From: Microbulbifer sp. YPW16
Lineage (GTDB): Bacteria; Pseudomonadota; Gammaproteobacteria; Pseudomonadales; Cellvibrionaceae
DNA: 64,000 nt
Assembly (NCBI RefSeq): GCF_021290385.1
Contig: NZ_CP089928.1
Location: forward strand, 1,038,501 to 1,102,500
Direction: 5' to 3'
Position 1 is the first letter of the stretch. Every line of letters starts with the position of its first letter. The notes under the pieces are model-generated. The model saw nothing but the letters and a program-made list of their open reading frames with translations. It was not told the origin of the DNA and did not search any database. The position numbers were made by a program, and so were the translations under genes. This document shows, piece by piece, positions 38,744-49,316 of this stretch.

Positions 38744-38947
38744 ATGATTGTGGCCAAGAAATCGACTTCTGCTGCCAAGCGCAAGCAGCCAAACGCCCTT
38801 GAAACCAGCGAGAGTATCGAAGCACAGGTACAGGCCTTTCTCGCTTCCGGCGGAGAAATCCAGCAGGTCCCCAAGGGGGTAAGCGGGCAGACCAACACCT
38901 CCGGCCCCAAGCACATTACCCTGGGCAACAAGAAGCCCCGCGCCTGA
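38744..38947 (+). CDS. Small conserved basic protein, possibly SutA-related
   Basis: I start this at ATG 38744, giving 67 aa beginning MIVAKKSTSAAKRKQ. A longer frame upstream runs back through the esterase terminator and is not real. The N-terminus is Lys-rich and disordered. The core SESIEAQVQAFLASGGEIQQVPKGVSGQ resembles the C-terminal motif of Pseudomonas SutA, a small RNA-polymerase-binding regulator. That comparison is from memory and tentative. GPKHITLGNKKPR closes the protein. A promoter-like TGTAGAATAG lies about 30 bases upstream. Confidence 0.7.
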   Translation: MIVAKKSTSAAKRKQPNALETSESIEAQVQAFLASGGEIQQVPKGVSGQTNTSGPKHITLGNKKPRA

Positions 38948-39008
38948 TTCCATCCCGCCAGGATCCCCACACAGGGATCCATTGCAGATCCTGTTGAGAA
39001 GCTTGCAC

Positions 39009-39027
39009 GGGCGGCCGCCGGCCGCCC
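39009..39027. terminator. GC hairpin between convergent genes
   Basis: A perfect 8-bp stem GGGCGGCC / GGCCGCCC with loop GCC lies between the 67-aa gene and the end of secF. There is no T-run. Confidence 0.4.
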
Positions 39028-39046
39028 CGCTACAGGACCTGGTGCC

Positions 39047-40048
39047 TCAGGGCATTTCCTCCAGCTCAGCCCCCTCCTTCACCGGCGGCATCATGTCTTC
39101 CTTGGTGATACCCAGCGCCATCAGGATATTCGCCGACACGTAGATGGACGAGTAGGTACCCACCAGCACCCCGACCACCAGCGCCAGGGAGAAGTTGTGG
39201 ATCAGCTCACCACCGAAGAACTGCAGGGCAAACAGCACCAGCAGGGTCGTCAATGATGTCATCAAGGTACGGCCCAGGGTCTGGCTCAGGGAGATGTTGA
39301 TAATCTCCTCGGAATCGGCCTTGCGCACCTTGCGGAAGTTCTCGCGGATCCGGTCTGCCACCACGATGGTGTCGTTCAGCGAGTAACCGATCACCGCCAG
39401 CACCGCAGCCAGCACCGTCAGGTCGAAATCGAGCTGCAACAGCGCGAAGAAGCCCAGCACCAACACCACGTCATGGATCAGGGCTGCCACGGCACCGATC
39501 GAGAACTTGTACTGGAAGCGCAGGGCTACATAGCCCATCACCACCGCCAGTGCGAACAGCATACCCAGGCCGCCGTCGTCACGAAGCTCTTCACCGATCT
39601 GCGGCCCCACCACTTCCACGCGGCGCAGGTCCACATCACCCTCGGTATTCTGGCGCAATACGGTTACCACCTTGTCGCCAATGGACTGGGTGGCCTCCTC
39701 GTCACGGGCACTGGTCTGCACCTGCTTTTCGGTCACTTCCGGCGGCAGCTTGATCAGCAGCTCGTTGTCGGAGCCGAAACGGACCACCGTGGCGCCTTCA
39801 TAGCCGGCATCGGCCAGCTGGCCGCGCACATCCTCGATCTGCGGGGCAATCTCGTAACCAACCTCCACCTGGGTACCACCGGTGAAGTCCAGGCCAAACT
39901 TGAGGCCGTTCATCGCCAGGGCGGCAATGGAGGCGACTATTGCCACGATCGACAGCGCCGCGGCCAGCTTGCGCCAGCGCATGAATTCAAACACGCGCTT
40001 GCCCATATACTCGGTAATCTTGCCTTCTTTTACTTTTGTCTCGCTCAT
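39047..40048 (-). CDS. secF: Sec translocon accessory subunit SecF
   Basis: I start this at MSETKVKEGKITEYMGKRVF (40048), with GAGG about seven bases upstream; 333 aa. It has six membrane helices with a large periplasmic P1 loop, and the SecF hallmark GLDFTGGTQVEV near residue 47. The RND-type core is ALIHDVVLVLGFFALLQLDFDLTVLAAVLAVIGYSLNDTIVVADRIREN. With SecD it uses the proton (or sodium) gradient to finish protein export. It begins 14 bases after the secD stop. Confidence 0.97.
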   Translation of the reverse strand: MSETKVKEGKITEYMGKRVFEFMRWRKLAAALSIVAIVASIAALAMNGLKFGLDFTGGTQVEVGYEIAPQIEDVRGQLADAGYEGATVVRFGSDNELLIKLPPEVTEKQVQTSARDEEATQSIGDKVVTVLRQNTEGDVDLRRVEVVGPQIGEELRDDGGLGMLFALAVVMGYVALRFQYKFSIGAVAALIHDVVLVLGFFALLQLDFDLTVLAAVLAVIGYSLNDTIVVADRIRENFRKVRKADSEEIINISLSQTLGRTLMTSLTTLLVLFALQFFGGELIHNFSLALVVGVLVGTYSSIYVSANILMALGITKEDMMPPVKEGAELEEMP

Positions 40049-40062
40049 GGTCGCCTCGTCTC

Positions 40063-41931
40063 CTAGATCCACAGCTTCTGTACACGGCGACCGCCGTAAA
40101 ACAGGTTAATGAGTGCGCGGGTGCCCATGATGGCGCTGAACATGGAAGTCAGGATGCCGATGGACAGGGTGACCGCGAAGCCCTGTACCGGGCCGGAACC
40201 AATGGCGTACAGGATCACCGCCACGATCAGGGTGGTGATATTGGCATCCACGATGGTGCTGTAGGCGTTGTCGAAGCCGGCGCTGATTGCGGTCTGTGGT
40301 GGCATGCCATTGCGTAACTCCTCCCTTATTCGCGAGAAGATCAGCACGTTGGCGTCCACCGCCATACCCACGGTCAGCACGATACCGGCGATACCGGGCA
40401 GCGTCAGGGTGGCGCCGAGGATCGACATCACCGCCACCAGCAGTACCAGGTTAACTGCCAGGGCGATATTCGCCGCCAGGCCGAAGACCCGGTAGAAAAT
40501 CAGCATAAAGATCAGCACGCCGATCAGGCCGATCTGCACCGATTTCACACCCACCTTGATGTTGTCGGCACCCAGGGACGGGCCGATTACCCGCTCCTCG
40601 ACGAAATACATGGGTGCCGCCAGGGCACCGGCACGCAGCAACAGCGCCAGCTCCTGGGCCTCGGCCGGGCTGTCCAGGCCGGTGATGCGGAACTGCCGGC
40701 CCAGGGCACTCTGTACCGTGGCCAGGCTGATGATCTTCTTCACGTCGGTGCGCTTCTGCACCACGGTCTCGTTGCCCTCTGCATCCACCACCGTCTCGGG
40801 GGTGAAGCGGCTCTCGATAAACAGGGTGCCCATGCGGCGACCCACGTTCTTCCAGGTGGCACGGTGCATCAGTTCACCACCGCGGGCATCCAGGGTGATG
40901 TTCACCTGCGGGAAGCCGCTCTCGTCATAGCCCACGCGGGCATCGGTGACCCGGTCACCCTTGATGATCACCTTGCGCTCCAGCCAGGCACCACCGTAGG
41001 CCTGCCGCTGTTGCTCGCTGCGGTACTCGAAGTATTCCTTATTGGTGACCAGGGTGTCGGGCCGGGCCTCCATGCGGTATTCCAGGTTGGCGGTCTTGCC
41101 GATGATGCGCTTGGCCTCGGCAGTGTCCTGCACGCCCGGCAGCTCCACCACGATGCGGTTGCGCCCCTGGCGCTGCACGATCGGTTCCGCCACACCCAGC
41201 TCGTTCACCCGGTTACGGAGGGTGGTGAGGTTCTGGCTGACGGCGTAATCTTCCAGCTGCTTGATCTCCTGGTCCCCCAGGGTCGCCCGCACCTCCAGGT
41301 TGTCACCGCTGCCTGCCTCGGTCAGCTGCAGCTGCGGGAATTCCTTGCGCATGGTGGAAACCGCCTTGTCTCGCAGCTCCTCGGTGCGGAAGCGGGCCAC
41401 GATCTCACGTTCATCCACCAGGTCAACACCGCGATAGCGGGCGTCAGCGGCCCGCAGCTTGGCCTTCACATCCTGCTCATAACCTTCCATGTTGGTGCGC
41501 ACGATCGTGTTGGTATCCACTTCCATCAGGAAGTGCACACCACCGGCAAGGTCCAGGCCCAGTTTCATCGGGCTGGCACCCAGGTCGCTCAGCCAGTCCG
41601 GGGTGGTGGAGGCCAGGTTCAGGGCCACCACGAAGTCGCTGTGCCCCAGGGACTCCTGGATGACACGCTTGGCGGGCAGCTGGTCTTCGACGGAATCGAG
41701 CCGCAGCAGTACTGCCTTGTCCCCCACTTCGCCACCGAAGTGCTCGATACCGGCCTCATCCAGGGCTTTCTGCGCCCTTTCCAGGACGCCCTCGCCTATC
41801 TCCATGGCACTCGACTGGCCGGAGATCTGCACCGCCGGATCCGGTTTATAGAGGTTGGGCGCGGCGTACAGGAAGCCGAGCGCCACGACGATGAGAATCA
41901 GGAGGTACTTCCAGATGGGGTAGCGATTCAT
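40063..41931 (-). CDS. secD: Sec translocon accessory subunit SecD
   Basis: I start this at MNRYPIWKYLLILIVVALG (41931), preceded by GAGAG; an in-frame extension to 42003 has no support. The 622-aa protein has the first helix, GLDLAGGVHFLMEVD, the periplasmic P1 region (about 115-370) with the VNELGVAEPIVQRQGRNRIVVELPGVQD motif, and the C-terminal membrane core. That core carries GMAVDANVLIFSRIREELRNG. It is upstream of secF. The gap to tgt (240 bases) contains a dispersed repeat where yajC is normally found. Confidence 0.97.
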   Translation of the reverse strand: MNRYPIWKYLLILIVVALGFLYAAPNLYKPDPAVQISGQSSAMEIGEGVLERAQKALDEAGIEHFGGEVGDKAVLLRLDSVEDQLPAKRVIQESLGHSDFVVALNLASTTPDWLSDLGASPMKLGLDLAGGVHFLMEVDTNTIVRTNMEGYEQDVKAKLRAADARYRGVDLVDEREIVARFRTEELRDKAVSTMRKEFPQLQLTEAGSGDNLEVRATLGDQEIKQLEDYAVSQNLTTLRNRVNELGVAEPIVQRQGRNRIVVELPGVQDTAEAKRIIGKTANLEYRMEARPDTLVTNKEYFEYRSEQQRQAYGGAWLERKVIIKGDRVTDARVGYDESGFPQVNITLDARGGELMHRATWKNVGRRMGTLFIESRFTPETVVDAEGNETVVQKRTDVKKIISLATVQSALGRQFRITGLDSPAEAQELALLLRAGALAAPMYFVEERVIGPSLGADNIKVGVKSVQIGLIGVLIFMLIFYRVFGLAANIALAVNLVLLVAVMSILGATLTLPGIAGIVLTVGMAVDANVLIFSRIREELRNGMPPQTAISAGFDNAYSTIVDANITTLIVAVILYAIGSGPVQGFAVTLSIGILTSMFSAIMGTRALINLFYGGRRVQKLWI

Positions 41932-42135
41932 GCTGCTCTCGTTGTTGTAATGCGGCCTTGTGGGCCGGTAAAGCTGGCGATTTCGGCAGATATGCGGGCA
42001 CATGCCGGGAATTGCAAGGCGGGCGTCACAACCGAATCGGGGGCTGATTATACGGGGATCGCCTGAGGGTACAAATCAGCCGGGACCCGACGGGGTCAAA
42101 CCTCTTGCCCGGCCGGAAGGGGGATCTGCAGGGAC

Positions 42136-42156
42136 GGGCGGATACAAGATCCGCCC
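42136..42156 (+). repeat. Dispersed 21-bp palindrome, copy 4
   Basis: Identical core to copy 1 at 7374 (GGGCGGA / TCCGCCC arms), followed by CCTATAGG. It lies in the secD-tgt gap, 16 bases past the tgt stop codon on the other strand. Confidence 0.85.
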
Positions 42157-42171
42157 CTATAGGTGCAAGGC

Positions 42172-44501
<2,330 letters not shown>

Positions 44502-44569
44502 GGTTTCAGTTTAGGTGGTTGGGAAGTGGCGCGAAGAGTACCGGAATCCCCCGCCACCGCCAAATCCGG

Positions 44570-44597
44570 TTGACCCCCAACCGGCCATCGCTATAAT
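44570..44597 (+). promoter_or_regulatory. Sigma-70 promoter of tRNA-Leu
   Basis: TTGACC (44570-44575), a 16-base spacer and a perfect TATAAT (44592-44597) precede the tRNA by 55 bases. The segment after the -10 (CAACACCCC) is C-rich, as in growth-rate-controlled tRNA promoters. Confidence 0.8.
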
Positions 44598-44652
44598 CAA
44601 CACCCCTATCCGGGGCACCCCGCAAAGCGGGCACAACACGCCCCGAACCGCT

Positions 44653-44739
44653 GCCAGAGTGGTGAAATTGGTAGACACGACGGATTCAAAATCCGTTGGG
44701 GTAAAACCCGTGCCGGTTCGAGTCCGGCCTCTGGTACCA
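44653..44739 (+). tRNA. tRNA-Leu (anticodon CAA)
   Basis: The 87-base gene has acceptor arms GCCAGAG / CTCTGGT, A73 and an encoded CCA. The anticodon stem ACGGA / TCCGT has loop TTCAAAA, and the T-arm contains GGTTCGAGTCC. A long variable arm (TTGGGGTAAAACCCGT) is present, as expected for leucine tRNAs. It reads UUG codons. Confidence 0.97.
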
Positions 44740-44742
44740 AAC

Positions 44743-44772
44743 AAAAAAGGCCCGCAATAGCGGGCCTTTTTT
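44743..44772 (+). terminator. Terminator after tRNA-Leu
   Basis: The stem AAAAAAGGCCCGC / GCGGGCCTTTTTT with a four-base loop starts four bases past the CCA end and gives a clean T-run. Confidence 0.93.
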
Positions 44773-44806
44773 GTTTGGAATCGGAGCGTCGGCGAGAACC
44801 GACACT

Positions 44807-44902
44807 CGGTTCGACCGATTGCGCCCCATGGCGCAATCAACGACGAGCGACAGCGAAGCCCGCAGGGGCGCATCGGCAACGCCGATGCGATCAGTCCGGC
44901 CG
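44807..44902 (+). repeat. Degenerate tandem repeat downstream of tRNA-Leu, unit 1
   Basis: The unit begins CGGTTCGACCGATTGCGCC, has GCGCAATCAACGACGAGC and GCGAAGCCCGCAGGG in the middle, and ends AGTCCGGCCGG. It contains two small hairpins (GCGCCCCATGGCGC and GCATCGGCAACGCCGATGC). The upstream lead-in CGGCGAGAACCG recurs at unit 3. Confidence 0.65.
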
Positions 44903-44976
44903 GTTGAAGAAAACTGAATCCTCTGCCCCCGCGAACTCTTTTCCTTTAGTACCACGGGCCGGTGAGAGCAGCCCCC

Positions 44977-45095
44977 CGGTTCGACCGGTTGCGCCTATCG
45001 CCTTCCACCCTGGGGGCGCAATCAATAACGAGCAACCGCAGGTTGCGAAGCCCGCAGGGCCAGAAAGCCACAGCTTTTCTGGTTAGTCCGGCCGA
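44977..45095 (+). repeat. Degenerate tandem repeat downstream of tRNA-Leu, unit 2
   Basis: The order of blocks is the same as in unit 1: CGGTTCGACCGGTTGCGCC, GCGCAATCAATAACGAGC, GCGAAGCCCGCAGGGC, AGTCCGGCCGAGG. The spacer hairpins differ in sequence (AACCGCAGGTT; CCAGAAAGCCACAGCTTTTCTGG). A partial third unit, CGGCGAGAACCG...CCGGTTCGACC, lies at 45151-45178. No gene is credible in 44773-45340. Confidence 0.65.
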
Positions 45096-45340
45096 GGGTC
45101 TTCAGGATCCTCGCCCGACGACAAACCGTGGCTCTAGTCCCACTGAATATCGGCGAGAACCGCCCTCCGGTTCGACCAACCACTCCAGCGGCTGGGACAC
45201 CCCAATGCGGTGCGCGCAGGGGTACACCCGCCATGCCAATGCAGTCAACTCTCCAGTCCACCTCCTCCACCGGGTGCCCCTTCCCTTTTGCGCCAACTTT
45301 GGCATAACCTCGTTACATCCATGCAGTAAAGAGAATAACA

Positions 45341-46915
45341 ATGACAGACATACTGATTGTCGGCGGCGGGCACAACGGTCTGGTGTGCGCCTGCTACCTG
45401 GCCAGAGCAGGAAAACAAGTCACGATACTGGAGCGCCGCGACATCGTCGGCGGCGCCGCGGTCACCGAAGAATTCCACCCCGGTTTTCGCAACTCCGTGG
45501 CCAGCTACACGGTCAGCCTGCTGAACCCGAAAATCATCCGGGACCTGAACCTGCACGAACATGGACTGCAGGTGAAGCTGCGCCCCCAGTCCAACTTCTT
45601 TCCGCTTTCGAGCAGCGACAGCCTGTCGTTCTACAAGAGCCCGGCCGAAACGCGGGCGGAGATAGCCCGCTTCTCCCAGAGGGACGCCGACGCCCTGCCC
45701 GCTTTCTATGAGATGCTGGAAACGGTCGCCGACGTGCTGAGGGAAGAGCTGCTACGGACACCGCCCAACGTTGGTGGCGGGCTGGCTGACCTGGTCCGTG
45801 CCGGGAGCTTCGGCATGCGCGCGAAAAAACTCAGCATGGCCCAGCGCCGCGATGCCCTGGACCTGTTCACCAAGAGCGCCACCGACGTCCTCGACGCCTG
45901 GTTCGAGAACGATCATGTCAAAGCAGCATTCGCATTCGATTCCATTGTCGGCAACTACGCTGCGCCCAGTACACCGGGCTCGGCCTACGTATTGCTCCAC
46001 CACGTATTCGGTGAAGTGAATGGCGAAAAGGGCGCGTGGGGCCATGCCATCGGCGGCATGGGGGCCATTACCCAGGCCATGCTGAAAGAGGCAGAGCGCC
46101 TCGGCGTCGAGGTGGTTACCGGAGCCGGAGTCGAGGAAGTGATTATCGATGGGGGACAGGCAAAAGGCGTCAGACTCGCCGACGGTGAGGTGCTGCATGC
46201 AAACAAAGTGGTTTCCAACGTGGGCCCGAAACTGTTGTTCGGCAAGCTTCTCGACCAGCAGCACCTGGAGCCGGAATTCCGCCGCCGGGTGCGGGGGTTC
46301 AAGGTGGGCTCGGGCACCTTCCGCATGAACGTGGCCCTGTCCGAACTGCCCGACTTCAGCTGCCGCCCCGGGACCCAACTCCAGCAACACCATCAGGCAG
46401 GTATCGTGATCGGCCCCTCCATGCAGCACCTGGAACAGGCCTACCTGGATGCGAAACAGTTCAGCTGGTCGAAAAAGCCCATCGTGGAAATGTTGATCCC
46501 CTCCACTGTCGACGACACCCTGGCGCCTGCAGGGCAGCACGTAGCCAGCCTGTTCTGCCAGCAATTCGCACCGGAGCTGCCGGACGGCAAGGACTGGGAC
46601 GACTATCGCGAGCAGGCCGCGGACACCATCATCGACACGGTGACTGAGTATGCCCCCAACTTCCGCGATGCAATCATAGCCCGGCAGATCCACTCACCAC
46701 TGGACCTGGAGCGCAAGTTCGGGCTGGTGGGCGGTGACATATTCCACGGTGCACTGGGCCTCGACCAGCTCTGGTGCAATCGCCCGTTTATGGGGTTCAG
46801 CGACTACCGCACCCCGATCAAGGGACTCTATCTGTGCGGTTCCGGTACTCACCCGGGCGGCGGCGTAACCGGGGTTCCGGGACATAATGCGGCCCGTGAA
46901 ATATTGAAGGATTGA
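45341..46915 (+). CDS. FAD-dependent oxidoreductase, PYROXD2 / phytoene-desaturase-like
   Basis: This 524-aa flavoprotein begins with the dinucleotide-binding MTDILIVGGGHNGLVCACYLARAG and the ribose-binding E at about residue 32 (TILERRDIVGGAAVTEEFHPGF). AWGHAIGGMGAITQAML lies mid-protein. The C-terminal FAD signature is GLYLCGSGTHPGGGVTGVPGHNAAREI. This combination is that of the PYROXD2-like NAD(P)/FAD oxidoreductases rather than true carotenoid desaturases. The substrate is unknown, and no carotenoid genes are nearby. A typical ribosome site is not obvious upstream (GAGAATAACA). Confidence 0.88.
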   Translation: MTDILIVGGGHNGLVCACYLARAGKQVTILERRDIVGGAAVTEEFHPGFRNSVASYTVSLLNPKIIRDLNLHEHGLQVKLRPQSNFFPLSSSDSLSFYKSPAETRAEIARFSQRDADALPAFYEMLETVADVLREELLRTPPNVGGGLADLVRAGSFGMRAKKLSMAQRRDALDLFTKSATDVLDAWFENDHVKAAFAFDSIVGNYAAPSTPGSAYVLLHHVFGEVNGEKGAWGHAIGGMGAITQAMLKEAERLGVEVVTGAGVEEVIIDGGQAKGVRLADGEVLHANKVVSNVGPKLLFGKLLDQQHLEPEFRRRVRGFKVGSGTFRMNVALSELPDFSCRPGTQLQQHHQAGIVIGPSMQHLEQAYLDAKQFSWSKKPIVEMLIPSTVDDTLAPAGQHVASLFCQQFAPELPDGKDWDDYREQAADTIIDTVTEYAPNFRDAIIARQIHSPLDLERKFGLVGGDIFHGALGLDQLWCNRPFMGFSDYRTPIKGLYLCGSGTHPGGGVTGVPGHNAAREILKD

Positions 46916-47121
46916 TTGGCAAAATCCATCACAAAAGGGGGCTCCGGCAGTCATTCACCCGGTCTCCGGTACAACCAATTGCAGTGCCTGCCGGGGGCTT
47001 CAATGCCACACACAGGAACACTTGACTCTGCCACCAATTTGTCAAAGCTTTTCCATTTCGGCTTGTCGAGAGCTGCAATTACGAGCTACCCCAGGTTCCA
47101 CCTTCCGCGATCAAGTCAGGT

Positions 47122-48315
47122 TCAGGCCATTTGTGGTACTGCCCGGCGGAGGGTTGTTACTGACAGGATAACCGCCAGCACAGAACATATGGCAATACTC
47201 GCCGCGAGCACCACCGGTGTGCCATCAAAAACCAGGCTGACCAGCACGATCGCCACCGCACCCAGCAACATCTGCAGGGCACCGCCCAGGGCTGCCGCAG
47301 TGCCGGCAATGGGGCCGTGGTCATCCAGGGCCAGCACCATGGACGTGGGTACCACGAGGCCCAGGAAGGTGTTGCCGGTCAGCAGCAGGGTCACCAGCAA
47401 TACAAAGCTGTCGAACCCGGCACTGACCAGGCTGACCATTACCAGGGATGCCACCGCAAAACCGGCCACGGCAACCCTGACGACCGGCTGGGGCCCATAG
47501 CGCTCGCCAAGGGTGGCAGCGAACTGGCTGGAAGTGAAGAAGCCCAGGGCATTCAGGGCAAAGGCCAGGCTGAACTGGGTCGGCGTCAATCCGTAGAACT
47601 CCGTATACAGGAATGACGAGGTGGAGATAAAGATAAAGAAGCTCGACATCCCCAGCCCACCAATCAGTGTCAGGCCCATATAAGTTCGGTCACGGAACAG
47701 CACGCCAAAGGCTTCCAGCATCGACGACAACCGGAATGGCACCCGGCTCTCCGGTGCCAGGGTCTCCTCCAGGCTCCAGCGTGTCAGCAGCAGGCTCACC
47801 ACCGCGGCCAGGGCTACGGCAATAAAGACCGATGGCCACCCGAGCCACCCGATTACCGCACTACCCGCCAGTGGCGCCAGCATCGGCGAGATGGAGATCA
47901 CCAGCATCACCGTGGTCATCAGGCGGGTGCCCTCGTTGCCGGTGTACTGGTCACGGATAATCGCCCGCGGGATCGACATCACCGCCGCCGCACCCACACC
48001 CTGCAGGAAACGCAGCGCGATCAGCCAGTCGATCGTGGGCGCGAAGGCGCACCCCAGGGAGGCCAGCAGGAACAACCCCAGGCCAAAATACAGCGGCGGC
48101 TTGCGCCCGAACATGTCCGACGCCGGTCCGTAGAAAAGCTGGCAGACACCGAAGGCCACAAAGAAGGACATCAGTGTGTACTGCACCGCTTCCACCGGCG
48201 CATCGAGACTGGCCGCGATCTGCGGCAGCGCGGGCAGGTACATATCAATCGCAAACGGACCGACACAGCTGAGCAGGCCCAGGATCAGGGCCATCTTGAT
48301 AAATCCGGGTTTCAT
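47122..48315 (-). CDS. Bcr/CflA family multidrug efflux MFS transporter
   Basis: I start this at MKPGFIKMALILGLLSCVGPFAIDMYLPALP (48315), with GAGAG nine bases upstream; 397 aa. It has twelve membrane helices. The Bcr/CflA motif FAIDMYLPALPQIA lies in helix 1. The MFS motif between helices 2 and 3 is GPASDMFGRKPPLYFG, and the drug/H+ antiporter motif follows in GVGAAAVMSIPRAIIRD. Substrates in the family include bicyclomycin and sulfonamides; here they are unknown. It is convergent with the PYROXD2-like gene. Confidence 0.92.
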   Translation of the reverse strand: MKPGFIKMALILGLLSCVGPFAIDMYLPALPQIAASLDAPVEAVQYTLMSFFVAFGVCQLFYGPASDMFGRKPPLYFGLGLFLLASLGCAFAPTIDWLIALRFLQGVGAAAVMSIPRAIIRDQYTGNEGTRLMTTVMLVISISPMLAPLAGSAVIGWLGWPSVFIAVALAAVVSLLLTRWSLEETLAPESRVPFRLSSMLEAFGVLFRDRTYMGLTLIGGLGMSSFFIFISTSSFLYTEFYGLTPTQFSLAFALNALGFFTSSQFAATLGERYGPQPVVRVAVAGFAVASLVMVSLVSAGFDSFVLLVTLLLTGNTFLGLVVPTSMVLALDDHGPIAGTAAALGGALQMLLGAVAIVLVSLVFDGTPVVLAASIAICSVLAVILSVTTLRRAVPQMA

Positions 48316-48390
48316 AAACTCTCTTTGGCTCAACGGGACTGCGGACTGCGCCGGCAGCGGGAGGGAACTCGGTTGACGATGTTACGGCAT

Positions 48391-48849
48391 CTAGCCCCGC
48401 TTGTGACCAGCCGGGGAATTGTCATCCTGGTGGACCCAGTACTTCTGCATCTTCAGGAACATGAAGGATGCGGTCCAGGTAATCATCACCAGGCCGGTCA
48501 ATGCCTCCAGGCCGGCGGTAAAGCGCACGTAGCCGTGGGGTTCGATATCGCCGAACCCCAGGGATGTGTAGGTGGTGAAGGAAAAGTAGGCACAATCGAG
48601 CAGGGAACCGTCGAAATTGCCCTCCAGCATCTCAAAGCGGTCTGAATGCACCATGTAGTAGTATCCCAGTGCAAACAGCCACATCTCAATCACATGGGCG
48701 ATCAGGGCGCCGAACACCCCGATCAGCAGGGCCAGGTTGCGGTGCACGGTGATTCTCTGGCCCAGGCGGAAGAGCCCGTTCAGCGCCTCGTGGTGAATCA
48801 CCACCACCGTTGCCACCAGGGCACTATTGATAAACATGGCGTACAGCAT
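48391..48849 (-). CDS. Two-helix potassium channel-like protein
   Basis: This 152-aa membrane protein has about four hydrophobic stretches. The pore segment is FTTYTSLGFGDIEPHG, where SLGFGD replaces the K+ filter TVGYGD. LTGLVMITWTASFMFLKMQKYW forms the inner helix. The N-terminal helices (FINSALVATVVVIHHEAL, LALLIGVFGALIAHVIEMWLFALGYYY) may assist assembly. Ion_trans_2-type bacterial channels of this size lack cytosolic sensor domains. Ion selectivity is not certain given the altered filter. The gene begins one base from the tadA stop. Confidence 0.82.
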   Translation of the reverse strand: MLYAMFINSALVATVVVIHHEALNGLFRLGQRITVHRNLALLIGVFGALIAHVIEMWLFALGYYYMVHSDRFEMLEGNFDGSLLDCAYFSFTTYTSLGFGDIEPHGYVRFTAGLEALTGLVMITWTASFMFLKMQKYWVHQDDNSPAGHKRG

Positions 48850-48850
48850 G

Positions 48851-49306
48851 TCAGCGCCTGCCCCGGAAAAATTCCCGCACCAGCTGTGCGGCCTCCTCTG
48901 CCATCACGCCGCCCTCGACCGCGATGCGATGGTTGAAGAAACCCGCCTCACCGAGTTGCAGCTGGCTCTCCACCACACCCGCACGGGGCTCACTGGCGCC
49001 ATACACCAGCCGCGCAACCCGGGCGTGCATCATGGCCCCGAAACACATGGTGCAGGGCTCGATGGTGACGTACAGGGTGGTTTTCGGCAGCCGGTAGTTC
49101 TGCTCTTTTTCCGCCGCCCGGCGCAGGGCGACAATTTCCGCGTGGGCGCTGGGGTCACAGTTACCGATGGGGCGGTTGCTGCCCTCACCGATGATCTGCC
49201 CATCCCGGACAAGTAGCGCGCCCACCGGCACCTCGCCGCGCTCCGCGGCAATGCGGGCGAGCTCCAGGGCGTGCTGCATAAATGTGTAGTCTTTCGGTGT
49301 CGCCAT
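48851..49306 (-). CDS. tadA: tRNA-specific adenosine deaminase TadA
   Basis: I start this at MATPKDYTFMQHALELARIA (49306), with GAGAG five bases upstream; 151 aa. The zinc site is H55-A-E57 with C85 and C88 (PCTMC). The enzyme converts A34 of tRNA-Arg(ACG) to inosine and is essential in most bacteria. RPIGNCDPSAHAEI and HARVARLVYGASEPRAG are standard TadA segments. It lies ten bases after rlmA. Confidence 0.96.
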   Translation of the reverse strand: MATPKDYTFMQHALELARIAAERGEVPVGALLVRDGQIIGEGSNRPIGNCDPSAHAEIVALRRAAEKEQNYRLPKTTLYVTIEPCTMCFGAMMHARVARLVYGASEPRAGVVESQLQLGEAGFFNHRIAVEGGVMAEEAAQLVREFFRGRR

Positions 49307-49316
49307 TGTCTCTCGA

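Noticed and set aside
45341..46915. Carotenoid biosynthesis (phytoene desaturase)
   Set aside because: The FAD motifs are shared with CrtI, but the sequence is closer to PYROXD2-like oxidoreductases and no other carotenoid gene is nearby.
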